Positions 17,225 through 23,500 of a stretch of DNA of 64,000 nucleotides are shown piece after piece. The position numbers and the translations under genes are program-made. Location: NCBI RefSeq assembly GCF_000425385.1, contig NZ_AUDI01000016.1, positions 124,001-188,000 on the forward strand, given 5' to 3'. The notes under the pieces were generated by a model. That model had not been told where the DNA came from. It did not search any database and saw only the letters and a list, made by a program, of their open reading frames with translations. Each line of letters starts with the position of its first letter. The stretch's first letter is position 1. Source of the stretch: Pseudoduganella violaceinigra DSM 15887. Its GTDB lineage: Bacteria > Pseudomonadota > Gammaproteobacteria > Burkholderiales > Burkholderiaceae_D.

Positions 17225-17851
17225 CTACTTCAAAGGAACAAGGCGTAATTCATCCGGGAGCGCGCCTCCGCGCAGCGCTGCGCTCACCAGCGATATATCT
17301 TCATCAGATTTGAAGCTCAGCGCCATATCGCGTGACAGGGGCCCCGTAATGCGGATCCGATCCAGAACCCGGCCTTCCCATTCAATGAGAGCAAGCTTGC
17401 CGGACACGCCTCGAGTAAGCGCAGCCACGCGCTCGGCTGCACTTTCTGTCAGCCGAATTGCCAGTTCTGAGCGAGCACCGCTGGAAATCGGCCGGGCATC
17501 GGCAACATCCGCTTGGGTCACGAGGGGACGCGATTCCCCTTCCATGATGAGCCGGAACTTCCCATGGGTTGAAGTCAGGTAGTTGATCTGCTTTGAACTG
17601 GGCGACCAGCCGCCGAAGCGAAGTGTGATTTTGTTCGCGATGACTTGTGCTTCAACTGAAGTAAAGAAGCCTGGCTCAAGGCTCTTAAATCGCCGTTCAA
17701 GAATTTTTGCAATCGCTGGTATGGATGCCGGAGCAAGTTGATCCGCACGCAGGGTGATTGCGATTGTTTCTGCACTCGCGGCCGCGGATGTGACCAGGGC
17801 GGCTACTACGATAGATATCATTGCGCACCTGCGCTCAAATTGCAGACCCAT
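17225..17851 (-). CDS. Exported SecD P1-head-like protein (stand-alone)
   Basis: 208 residues from ATG 17851, chosen because an AAAGGGAA ribosome binding site lies just upstream. The longer frame to 17959 overlaps the preceding gene. Signal peptide ends SAAASA. The core (DARPISSGARSELAIRLTES, then ALIEWEGRVLDRIRI) resembles the P1-head subdomain of SecD, where it sits in a large membrane protein. Here it is alone, without SecD membrane helices. Such stand-alone proteins are known, but their role is unclear. Confidence 0.65.
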   Translation of the reverse strand: MGLQFERRCAMISIVVAALVTSAAASAETIAITLRADQLAPASIPAIAKILERRFKSLEPGFFTSVEAQVIANKITLRFGGWSPSSKQINYLTSTHGKFRLIMEGESRPLVTQADVADARPISSGARSELAIRLTESAAERVAALTRGVSGKLALIEWEGRVLDRIRITGPLSRDMALSFKSDEDISLVSAALRGGALPDELRLVPLK

Positions 17852-17888
17852 ATTTCCCTTTACATTCACCTTAGGTCGGCCGGCTCGA

Positions 17889-18380
17889 TCAGCGATCGCT
17901 TTCCGGTGTTTCGGCTGAGCCCACGCGGGCGCCATCACTTCGCTTCCCAAGTGCCTCAAAGGTCAATGGAAAGTGCTTCTTGAACGTAGTCCAGTCCGGA
18001 GAATCAGTGAAGCCTCCGTATTCGTAGCCCGCATCAAAATAGCTATATAACAGTTCAGATTCTTGTTTGTCCAGCTTGAAGACCAATGCACTAAAAGGGC
18101 GATCGCCTGCCTTGAGCAGTACTTCCACCAAGGTTGTACCATGATCATAGCACCCGGCTGCGCCACCACAATCAGCGCTAAGCAGGTACTTCAGGGCATC
18201 AATATCCAGTTCGGCGACCAGCGACTTGAGCGCCCTGTGATACCGGTATTGTTCAATAATTGATTGAGTCCCCAGCACCGTTTCGTACACACGAACGCCT
18301 TCGACTGTGCGAAACACATAATAGAGATGAGTCGCAATTGCCAGGAGGCAGAAAGTAATAGCAGCAATCTTCTTTTTCAT
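17889..18380 (-). CDS. Hypothetical protein with N-terminal signal anchor
   Basis: 163 residues. The N-terminus (KKKIAAITFCLLAIATHLYY) is a signal peptide or anchor. The rest is soluble, with a cysteine pair (CGGAAGC) in the middle and a hydrophilic tail. Helical spacing such as ALKYLLSADC and LVEVLLKAGD recalls ankyrin-like repeats. No firm family. The 3' end of the next upstream frame runs 128 bases into this gene. Confidence 0.6.
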   Translation of the reverse strand: MKKKIAAITFCLLAIATHLYYVFRTVEGVRVYETVLGTQSIIEQYRYHRALKSLVAELDIDALKYLLSADCGGAAGCYDHGTTLVEVLLKAGDRPFSALVFKLDKQESELLYSYFDAGYEYGGFTDSPDWTTFKKHFPLTFEALGKRSDGARVGSAETPESDR

Positions 18381-18903
18381 TTGGTATCCGACATTCCGGC
18401 GCCGTCAAGCTGCGATCCCGTTGAGTCCAAGCTGCTTCCATTTCGCGTAAGACAGCGCCGAAATGAGCGTTTGCAGAAGCGGAGGCTGCATCGAAGAGCC
18501 CAGCTCCCGGCTCCTCTGGATAGGAGGTGTGATAAATGATCCATCGCTTCGGATAGTCCCGTTTAGGATTAGTCTTTCCGGGAACGAACAGAATCCAATC
18601 TTGGCTTTGAACGCCGCGTGAACACGTTGACCAACCTGAGTCAATCTCAAACATATCACCGGGACGCAATTTCCCTTTATAGGTCCGCTCGACTCGAAAC
18701 CTTGCACGCTCGATGTCCATCTTGAAGTTAGGGTCGATCCAAGATCCCTCGCGTACATTCCTGACGTCGATCACGGTGGCGACCACAACAAACTGAGCGT
18801 TATCAAAATTTGATTTGACTCGGGCTGGCGAATTTTCCCAATATTTCTCCGCCAACGGTTGGCATGCATTGGCGCTCTGCATGAGAAAAGTTGCGATTAC
18901 CAA
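18253..18903 (-). CDS. Exported hypothetical protein, possibly NTR/TIMP-like; start and C-terminus uncertain
   Basis: Up to 216 residues from a TTG at 18903. Upstream codons in the same frame (KKIRNKLNAL) look like the rest of a signal peptide, but no ATG exists there. After SANAC the body (QFVVVATVIDVRNV, RFRVERTYKGKLRPGD, CSRGVQSQDWILFVPG) resembles secreted NTR/TIMP-like proteins. The last 40 or so residues overlap the start of the following gene in another frame and are Cys/Arg-rich, so the native stop may have been lost. The gene starts 50 bases after the half attC at 18953, so it may be an immobilised former cassette gene. Confidence 0.5.
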   Translation of the reverse strand: MVIATFLMQSANACQPLAEKYWENSPARVKSNFDNAQFVVVATVIDVRNVREGSWIDPNFKMDIERARFRVERTYKGKLRPGDMFEIDSGWSTCSRGVQSQDWILFVPGKTNPKRDYPKRWIIYHTSYPEEPGAGLFDAASASANAHFGAVLREMEAAWTQRDRSLTAPECRIPNEKEDCCYYFLPPGNCDSSLLCVSHSRRRSCVRNGAGDSINY

Positions 18904-18952
18904 AGCGTTCAGTTTGTTGCGTATTTTCTTAGCCGGCCAGGTGAATATGGAC

Positions 18953-18996
18953 GTCCAACCGTGCAGCGTAACCGGACGTTACAGCGCGCAGCGATG
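18953..18996 (-). other. Half attC remnant
   Basis: Read on the minus strand, CATCGCTGCGCGCTG, then CGTCCGGTTACG, then the core GTTGGAC match the R' half of the 72-bp attC at 21584. The R'' half is missing, so cassette 12 has lost one side of its site. Confidence 0.65.
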
Positions 18997-19059
18997 TCAC
19001 GCAGCTGATACATCGACCGCAAAGAAAAATAAGAAGATGACGAAAATGCGAAGGATCAT
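18997..19059 (-). pseudogene. Cassette 12 remnant: 20-codon signal-peptide stub
   Basis: Starting 16 bases after the attC core at 19069, an ATG opens a 20-codon frame (ILRIFVIFLFFFAVDVSAA after Met) that looks like a complete signal peptide. It stops at TGA exactly where attC-like sequence begins. The simplest reading is a deletion that removed the mature part of the gene and the first half of its attC. The frame is too short for a standard gene call. Confidence 0.6.
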
Positions 19060-19068
19060 AGATGTCGC

Positions 19069-19127
19069 GCCCAACGTTGCGGTTCAGCGGCGCGCGTCAG
19101 CGCGTCCGCTGGAAGATATGGTTGAGC
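19069..19127 (-). other. attC site (end of cassette 11)
   Basis: 59 bp. Plus-strand ends GCCCAAC and GTTGAGC, with inner arms CAGCGGCGCGCG and CGCGTCCGCTG. The R'' core pairs less well (two mismatches) with the start of its own cassette than in other cassettes. Confidence 0.85.
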
Positions 19128-19145
19128 GAGATTCCGGCAAAAAAG

Positions 19146-19468
19146 TCACGAGCCGATTGCCGTAAGATAGCCGCCGGTACCGTCGGGAGTCAAAATCGGA
19201 TAGAAGGTCTTTGTCTTGCCGCATACGTCGGCGATCCACTTCTCCGAAATCACACCGGGACGCGCGCAACATTGGGTTGAACCTCAATAATTTTCGGCGA
19301 GTTGCACTGATGTTCCTGTGCTACCTGAGACAGCCATCGCTGATAGGTGTAATTGAGCAGCCCATCTGTCTTGATGCTTGATCCAGGAACAGCATTTGCA
19401 ACGGTTCCGGCGATTGCGCAGCCAGACGCAATTGCGGCAAACGCCAGGGCGGTCAAAACAGATTTCAT
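19146..19468 (-). pseudogene. Cassette 11: lipoprotein gene with a one-base frameshift
   Basis: ATG 19468 opens a lipoprotein signal (KSVLTALAFAAIASGC). The frame continues to CNSPKIIEVQPNVARV and then hits TGA at 19250-19252. In the -1 frame the sequence carries on as ISEKWIADVCGKTKTFYPIL and TPDGTGGYLTAIGS, stopping at 19146-19148, 19 bases before the attC. One added base in the CCCGG tract near 19255 would join both halves into a roughly 107-residue protein. It is either a recent null mutation or a sequencing error. If read as is, the product is a 72-residue truncated lipoprotein. Confidence 0.75.
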
Positions 19469-19496
19469 AGTTCTCCAATAAGATGCGCGAGCTCGC

Positions 19497-19556
19497 GCCA
19501 AACATCGCTATTCAACGACGGCGCAGTCAGGCGTCCGCTGAAGCTGATGGTTAAAA
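19497..19556 (-). other. attC site (end of cassette 10)
   Basis: 60 bp. Plus-strand ends GCCAAAC and GTTAAAA, inner arms weaker than in the other short sites (GACGGCGCAGTCAGGCGTC). Its R'' core contains the TAA stop of the cassette 10 gene. Confidence 0.8.
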
Positions 19557-19898
19557 TGCGGCCAGTTCGTAGATATGATCGGCGCCATACTCGGTGATGA
19601 ATTTTCTCAGTAAGGCAATATCTTCAGGGTGTTCAACCTCTAGTGCCGAACACGGATCGAGCACTTTTTGAAGAGCAGTCGGATTGATCTGAAAAATGGC
19701 GATTCCAGAGGCCTCGTCATACACAATTGGATCTCCATGGACCCAGCTAACGTTGGCTCCGTCAAGCGCCATTTCAAAATCAAGGGTAAGAAGCTCGTCC
19801 AGCGCAACGTGCACGAAGTCCTCCAGTGCATCAAGATCATCCCCTAGCTTTACCAGTTCTTTCGAGATTTTTGTTGAGATGAAGGTACTTCCGAGCAT
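19551..19898 (-). CDS. Cassette 10: hypothetical protein
   Basis: 115 residues, acidic, predicted soluble and mostly helical (SKELVKLGDDLDALEDFVHV, ALQKVLDPCSALEVEHPED). Not recognised. It starts 11 bases after the preceding attC core, and its stop codon TAA is formed within the R'' core of its own attC. Confidence 0.7.
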   Translation of the reverse strand: MLGSTFISTKISKELVKLGDDLDALEDFVHVALDELLTLDFEMALDGANVSWVHGDPIVYDEASGIAIFQINPTALQKVLDPCSALEVEHPEDIALLRKFITEYGADHIYELAAF

Positions 19899-19908
19899 AT
19901 GTCTATCT

Positions 19909-19965
19909 TTCTAACGTGCCGATTCAGCGGCGCCGGCAGGCGTCCGCTTGAAGGAATTGTTAGCG
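19909..19965 (-). other. attC site (end of cassette 9)
   Basis: 57 bp short-class site. Plus-strand ends TTCTAAC and GTTAGCG; core TTCAGCGGCGCCGGCAGGCG with CGTCCGCTTGAA. The R'' core complements the start of cassette 9 exactly. Confidence 0.92.
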
Positions 19966-19972
19966 CATTTGA

Positions 19973-20344
19973 TCACGGCGTTTGCATCCCAATGAATACT
20001 ACAGCTCCGCCACCAATTGAGGCGGCAACTTTGACTAAAGCTTTAAGCATTACGAAAGAGCGAAGCCTCGGTTTCATCGGACGCCTGCATTCTACATTCC
20101 AACGCCCGTTTTCTAGGCCTTCCAACTCAACGGCCACAAAACAGTAGCCTAGGATTCTCGATACACGACGTGCGTTTCCCTCTGCCGGGAAATTGAGCAG
20201 GCACATCATTGTGCGCGCTACGGCCTGATCAAGTTCGATGTCAGTTCCCGCCAAATGAATTGGAGCCGACCACAAGTACTTCACATACCGAGACAGCATA
20301 ATGAAGCAAATGATAACCAGAGTCTTTACAAGAAATTCTGCCAT
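19973..20344 (-). CDS. Cassette 9: membrane protein of unknown function
   Basis: 123 residues. One membrane helix at the N-terminus (FLVKTLVIICFIMLSRYV) and a second at the C-terminus (LVKVAASIGGGAVVFIGMQ), with a soluble middle containing GLENGRWNVECRRPMKPRL. No family recognised. Preceded and followed by attC sites. Confidence 0.7.
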   Translation of the reverse strand: MAEFLVKTLVIICFIMLSRYVKYLWSAPIHLAGTDIELDQAVARTMMCLLNFPAEGNARRVSRILGYCFVAVELEGLENGRWNVECRRPMKPRLRSFVMLKALVKVAASIGGGAVVFIGMQTP

Positions 20345-20349
20345 GTGTG

Positions 20350-20406
20350 CGCTAACGTGCTTGTTCAGCGGCGCCGTCAGGCGTCCGCTGGAACTGAAGG
20401 TTAGAT
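20350..20406 (-). other. attC site (end of cassette 8)
   Basis: 57 bp short-class site. Plus-strand ends CGCTAAC and GTTAGAT; core TTCAGCGGCGCCGTCAGGCG and CGTCCGCTGGAAC. R'' complements the start of cassette 8 exactly and contains that gene's TAA stop. Confidence 0.93.
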
Positions 20407-20655
20407 TTTTGCATTGCGGCCCATAACGAAGGAGAGCGGGAGATAGAAGTACTTGTCATCATCCGCACTTGGCCATTTGAAGGCACACGGAGTCTCGCCA
20501 TTCACGGAGCCATGACAACAACGAACCAATGTTCCATCTGCATGTTGGGTCGAGCCGAATTTGGTGTCACCGCAATTCGGGCAAACAAGACGGCCTGCGA
20601 AGTACGCGTCGTCTGACACAGAAACAGCTCCAACAGTTCGCATAGTCTTCTTCAA
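20401..20655 (-). CDS. Cassette 8: small zinc-ribbon-like protein
   Basis: 84 residues (80 if the second Met is used). CPNCGD at about residues 25-30 and CCHG with a further Cys (ETPCAF) suggest a zinc ribbon. The C-terminus is aromatic and acidic (DDDKYFYLPLSF). No function is known. The TAA stop lies inside the attC R'' core. Confidence 0.75.
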   Translation of the reverse strand: MKKTMRTVGAVSVSDDAYFAGRLVCPNCGDTKFGSTQHADGTLVRCCHGSVNGETPCAFKWPSADDDKYFYLPLSFVMGRNAKI

Positions 20656-20656
20656 A

Positions 20657-20734
20657 ATCTAACGTAGAATTGAGCGGCGCGCGTCAGCGCGTCCGGCGGA
20701 ACGAAGTGCAGCGAACTCGAATGTCATGTTATGC
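20657..20734 (-). other. attC site (end of cassette 7)
   Basis: 78 bp long-class site. Plus-strand ends ATCTAAC and GTTATGC; inner arms GAGCGGCGCGCG and CGCGTCCGGC. R'' complements the start of cassette 7 exactly. Confidence 0.88.
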
Positions 20735-20740
20735 ATTTGT

Positions 20741-21214
20741 TTATGGCTTGGTGCCGCTGCCTTTAATAATCGCATCCCGAATGCAATCAATGATCTCATT
20801 TTTTTCATTGTCGCCATATTTCGATTGGCAGGCGAGAACATCAGCAGCAACTAATCTAAAACCAACAGGAATCGACTTCCGCTGAGCTTCGCGAAAACAG
20901 ACTTCAGAACGGAAAACATAGTAAGGAAATTGTCGTATTTCCGGATATCCATAGACGTCATCGAGTACTTCATACATCAATTGCGCCATGCGATTGTTGT
21001 TCGGCCCTCGCTCCGGAAGTAGCCTTGCCATTTCTTCCTTTGTCTTGCCCTTATCCCTTAGCGCAACAGCGGATACAGCTGCTTGTTGGTCTTGCTTGCA
21101 AATAAATGCACTCATTTCCAACTGTGCTTTGGGATCGGTGGGTTGCTCGGCAAGGGCAGCTGAACTTGATACAACCGAAATAAGACAAAGAAATAGTTGT
21201 GACGCAAATTTCAT
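20741..21214 (-). CDS. Cassette 7: secreted hypothetical protein
   Basis: 157 residues from the Met beginning the signal peptide (KFASQLFLCLISVVSSSAALA). The in-frame upstream Met at 21232 lies within attC and is rejected. The mature part is helical (VALRDKGKTKEEMARLLPER) with four cysteines (ICKQ, EVCF, ACQS, DCIRD), so two disulphides are plausible. Exported cassette products of this kind are common in chromosomal integrons. The function is unknown. Confidence 0.72.
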   Translation of the reverse strand: MKFASQLFLCLISVVSSSAALAEQPTDPKAQLEMSAFICKQDQQAAVSAVALRDKGKTKEEMARLLPERGPNNNRMAQLMYEVLDDVYGYPEIRQFPYYVFRSEVCFREAQRKSIPVGFRLVAADVLACQSKYGDNEKNEIIDCIRDAIIKGSGTKP

Positions 21215-21228
21215 ACCGCTCCTATGGG

Positions 21229-21285
21229 GCATAACGTGGCTGTTCAGCGGCGCCGGTAGGCGTCCGCTGGAACTGGAGGTTATGC
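21229..21285 (-). other. attC site (end of cassette 6)
   Basis: 57 bp short-class site. Plus-strand ends GCATAAC and GTTATGC; core TTCAGCGGCGCCGGTAGGCG and CGTCCGCTGGAAC. R'' complements the start of cassette 6 exactly. Confidence 0.94.
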
Positions 21286-21304
21286 CAAAGCGTTATTGTA
21301 AGGG

Positions 21305-21580
21305 TCATCGGGTTTGGCGACGGAATACCTGGTTAAGGAGCGGCAAGCGAATCTCAGATATGTTGGGGTTGTGCTTGAACTCTTTGATCTGGCGCAGCTC
21401 GTACAAGTAACGATCCCAGAAAGAATTCCACTTCTTTGTTTTCTTCGGAGACGGGACATGAAGCTTCCAATGCACACGAACGCTCTCGCGACCGCAAAGC
21501 GGGCAAAAGAAAGCCTCGATGTTTTGATCTTTGCGTTGAAGTTTGCGGCAATGGAGGCACGCGAATGTTCGATTACTCAT
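21305..21580 (-). CDS. Cassette 6: small Cys-pair protein
   Basis: 91 residues from ATG 21580, three bases after the attC. Longer frames to 21766 run through the attC. CLHC at residues 8-11 and CPLC near residue 27 form a four-cysteine zinc-finger-like unit. The C-terminus is basic and aromatic (SPKKTKKWNSFWDRYLYEL). No family recognised. A nucleic-acid-binding role is possible but unproven. Confidence 0.7.
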   Translation of the reverse strand: MSNRTFACLHCRKLQRKDQNIEAFFCPLCGRESVRVHWKLHVPSPKKTKKWNSFWDRYLYELRQIKEFKHNPNISEIRLPLLNQVFRRQTR

Positions 21581-21583
21581 GAT

Positions 21584-21655
21584 GCATAACGTTGGACGTA
21601 ACCGGACGCAGCAGCGCGCAGCGATGCGGAGGTCCGGTTGACGGAATTGTTGGGC
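21584..21655 (-). other. attC site (end of cassette 5)
   Basis: 72 bp long-class site. Plus-strand ends GCATAAC and GTTGGGC; inner arms GTAACCGGAC and GTCCGGTTGAC. R'' complements the start of cassette 5 exactly. The half attC at 18953 is closest to this site. Confidence 0.93.
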
Positions 21656-21677
21656 ATATAGCGAGACCGCAAAAGCA

Positions 21678-21977
21678 TTATTCGGGCTCCAATTCGCGAA
21701 TACGGTCCCGGAGCCCGCGAGCATCATCATCTCGATGCATGTTCGAAGCCGCACGTTCGAGCGCATTCAGAAGCGGGAGCGTTGACCATTGGCTTTCGCG
21801 CGTGATCGATTCCAGCCAATCGAACGCCAAACCTAGCTCATTATGTTCGAGGAACTCGTCGAACTGCTCCAAGCTCGTGGAGTGTAACGAAGCCACTTCG
21901 GGCTCCAAAAATGCCCGCGCATCAAGCAAGTGACGTTCTGTCACCGCCCAAGATTTTAGGAGTTCAGCCGTTGCCAT
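21678..21977 (-). CDS. Cassette 5: hypothetical helical protein
   Basis: 99 residues from ATG 21977. The extension to 22097 crosses the attC. Acidic and fully helical by eye (LLKSWAVTERHLLDARAFLE, FDEFLEHNELGLAFDWLESI). No signal peptide and no cysteines. Similar short acidic helical proteins include immunity or adaptor proteins, but no assignment is possible. Confidence 0.7.
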   Translation of the reverse strand: MATAELLKSWAVTERHLLDARAFLEPEVASLHSTSLEQFDEFLEHNELGLAFDWLESITRESQWSTLPLLNALERAASNMHRDDDARGLRDRIRELEPE

Positions 21978-21985
21978 GTCTCTCA

Positions 21986-22063
21986 GCCCAACGTGATTGC
22001 TCAGCGGCGTGCGGAAGCGGGCAACGCCCGCTGTAGCACGTCCGCTGGATCTGAAAGTTAGGA
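21986..22063 (-). other. attC site (end of cassette 4)
   Basis: 78 bp long-class site. Plus-strand ends GCCCAAC and GTTAGGA; inner arms CAGCGG...GGGC and GCCCGCTG, with an outer CGTCCGCTGGA. R'' complements the start of cassette 4 with one mismatch. Confidence 0.88.
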
Positions 22064-22066
22064 CAA

Positions 22067-22357
22067 TTATTGCTCTTTGTGACCATCGGGACTCCAATAG
22101 CTCCAGGTGCCAATTTCCACTCCGCCCTCGTAGTGACCTTCCGCTGCCAACTGAGCATTGTCATGAAAATCTCGCCAAAGGCCTTGTTCATTCCCATGTG
22201 AATAGGTGCCAGTGGACGCAAGGGTTCCGTTCTCGTGATAGGCCTCGAACAGCCCATGGCGTATCCACTTGCTTCCGTCTTCCGCAAGGTATCGGGCGTA
22301 TCGAAACCTCAGGCCTCCAGATTCGTAAGGGATTTCGGCGATTTCTAGGTGCAGCAT
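22067..22357 (-). CDS. Cassette 4: MORN-like repeat protein
   Basis: 96 residues from ATG 22357. About three MORN/YwqK-type repeats: RHGLFEAYHENGTLASTGTY, EQGLWRDFHDNAQLAAEGHY and EIGTWSYWSPDGH. Such repeats form beta hairpins and are found in antitoxin-like YwqK proteins and in membrane-associated scaffolds. Intracellular (no signal peptide). No partner toxin gene lies next to it. Confidence 0.75.
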   Translation of the reverse strand: MLHLEIAEIPYESGGLRFRYARYLAEDGSKWIRHGLFEAYHENGTLASTGTYSHGNEQGLWRDFHDNAQLAAEGHYEGGVEIGTWSYWSPDGHKEQ

Positions 22358-22360
22358 GTC

Positions 22361-22432
22361 TTCTAACGTTGGACGTAACCGGCCGCTGCGGCGCGAAGCG
22401 ATGCAGTGGTCCGGTTGACGGAATTGTTGGGC
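22361..22432 (-). other. attC site (end of cassette 3)
   Basis: 72 bp long-class site. Plus-strand ends TTCTAAC and GTTGGGC; inner arms GTAACCGG and CCGGTTGAC. R'' complements the start of cassette 3 exactly. Confidence 0.93.
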
Positions 22433-22448
22433 ATAGGGATCAGCGTTC

Positions 22449-22655
22449 TCATCCGCGTTCAAAATGTACCCAAAAATGATTGTTGGGACAGTAAAGGCCC
22501 AGCGCTTTCTTATACTTGATAATGTCTTCTACCGTTAGCACAACTATTACGGTTTCACTGCATTTTGGACAGATGACTTTCAGCTGGCCAGCGGAGTACT
22601 CGTTCACAATTCGGATTTTGGTCTTGAGCGTCCCATCGTAGACGATCTCTTCCAT
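22449..22655 (-). CDS. Cassette 3: small hypothetical protein with CPKC motif
   Basis: 68 residues. CPKC in the middle (KVICPKCSETVIVVL) and a third Cys in LYCPNNHFWVHF suggest a small metal-binding beta protein. No family recognised. Confidence 0.68.
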   Translation of the reverse strand: MEEIVYDGTLKTKIRIVNEYSAGQLKVICPKCSETVIVVLTVEDIIKYKKALGLYCPNNHFWVHFERG

Positions 22656-22675
22656 CGATATCTCAATCTAAGTAA

Positions 22676-22732
22676 GCCCAACGTGGCGGTTCAGCGGCGC
22701 CGCTAGGCGTCCGTTGGAACATTTTGTTGGGC
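22676..22732 (-). other. attC site (end of cassette 2)
   Basis: 57 bp short-class site. Plus-strand ends GCCCAAC and GTTGGGC; core TTCAGCGGCGCCGCTAGGCG and CGTCCGTTGGAAC. R'' complements the start of cassette 2 exactly. Confidence 0.94.
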
Positions 22733-22735
22733 CGA

Positions 22736-23080
22736 TTATGTGCCATTGAATGCACCTGCAGGAAGAAATTGGGGAACCTTTGCCTCGAGGAGTCGAATGA
22801 GGCTCGGATCCATGAAGTCATATTCATCGGGGATTTCAAGGCACACAATCCGCTTTCCGTTCAGCGAAGACCGGAATTTCTTCTGAAGCTTATTTCGATG
22901 TGCGCGTTCCATGACAATGATGATGTCGGCCCACTCCAATGCCTCCGGAGTCACAGGGTTTTCGGCATCGTGGTTTGTGCCGGCGGAACTAACTTCCAGT
23001 CCCATCCAAGTCGAGAACACTTGTTCCGCCGTAGGGCTCCTCAGCTGATTCTGACTGCAAATAAAGAGTACCTTCTTCAT
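22736..23080 (-). CDS. Cassette 2: low-molecular-weight protein tyrosine phosphatase-like protein
   Basis: 114 residues from ATG 23080. The extension to 23158 crosses the attC. The N-terminus KKVLFICSQNQLRSPTAEQV holds the P-loop C-x5-R-S of LMW phosphatases. EALEWADIIIVMERAH and IPDEYDFMDPSLI match the usual mid and late regions, the latter with a DP pair that could supply the acid. It is about 40 residues shorter than classic LMW-PTPs but matches the short phosphatase-like proteins often found as cassettes. Enzyme activity is plausible, the target unknown. Confidence 0.85.
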   Translation of the reverse strand: MKKVLFICSQNQLRSPTAEQVFSTWMGLEVSSAGTNHDAENPVTPEALEWADIIIVMERAHRNKLQKKFRSSLNGKRIVCLEIPDEYDFMDPSLIRLLEAKVPQFLPAGAFNGT

Positions 23081-23083
23081 ATA

Positions 23084-23155
23084 GCCCAACGTGTGCGATA
23101 ACCGGCGGCTGGAGCGCGCAGCGCGGAAGCCGTCCGGTTGATTGTTCTGTTCGGC
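23084..23155 (-). other. attC site (end of cassette 1)
   Basis: 72 bp long-class site. Plus-strand ends GCCCAAC and GTTCGGC; inner arms ATAACCGGCGGCT and AGCCGTCCGGTTGAT. R'' (GCCGAAC on the minus strand) complements the GTTCGGC at the attI junction exactly. Confidence 0.93.
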
Positions 23156-23158
23156 CAC

Positions 23159-23434
23159 TTAGTCATGCAGCGGCACTACAGAATGGACTGTGATTCCGCC
23201 GTCAAAGCCCTCAGCAATATAGGCCGAGATGCAATCCGAAAATTCATCGACGAGACCAAGTCCCTTCGGGTCATTTTCTGAATTCGCCCGTAGCGTCAAG
23301 GCTTGCCCGTCCCACGTGCAAAGAACATTCGCCTGCCAGGGGCGATGATCCGCAAATTCTTTCGTAATGTCGATAGCTGCCTCCGCGCCAGCGGAGGCGG
23401 GCACGCCATGGCAGATTAGAGTTATTTGATCCAT
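23159..23434 (-). CDS. Cassette 1 (attI-proximal): hypothetical protein
   Basis: 91 residues, the cassette next to attI and so probably the last one inserted. Small alpha/beta protein by eye (NVLCTWDGQALTLRANSE, FSDCISAYIAEGFDGGITVH). No signal peptide. Not recognised. It lies about 40-50 bases from the candidate Pc start and should be the most strongly expressed cassette. Confidence 0.72.
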   Translation of the reverse strand: MDQITLICHGVPASAGAEAAIDITKEFADHRPWQANVLCTWDGQALTLRANSENDPKGLGLVDEFSDCISAYIAEGFDGGITVHSVVPLHD

Positions 23435-23437
23435 AAA

Positions 23438-23500
23438 GCCGAACGATAAGTGGACGTCATATTGACGTTTTAATAAATTTCATTATGACGCCTAATCCCA
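23438..23500 (-). other. attI recombination site
   Basis: The junction core on the minus strand is GTTCGGC (23438-23444), four bases before the first cassette's start codon. The TTCGGC belongs to cassette 1 because it complements that cassette's R''. The rest of attI lies to the right up to the candidate promoter; its exact right limit cannot be set from sequence. Confidence 0.8.

Noticed and set aside
18815..19165. 116-codon plus-strand frame over the array end
   Set aside because: Covers attC and the cassette 12 remnant, opposite to all cassettes, and has no recognisable protein pattern.
19084..19287. 67-codon minus-strand frame at cassette 11
   Set aside because: Runs into the attC and lacks protein-like composition; the frameshifted lipoprotein explains the region better.
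21305..21766. Longer starts for cassette genes that cross attC (also at 22097, 22462, 23158 and 21232)
   Set aside because: Their N-terminal parts translate attC sequence; the first Met after each attC core is preferred.
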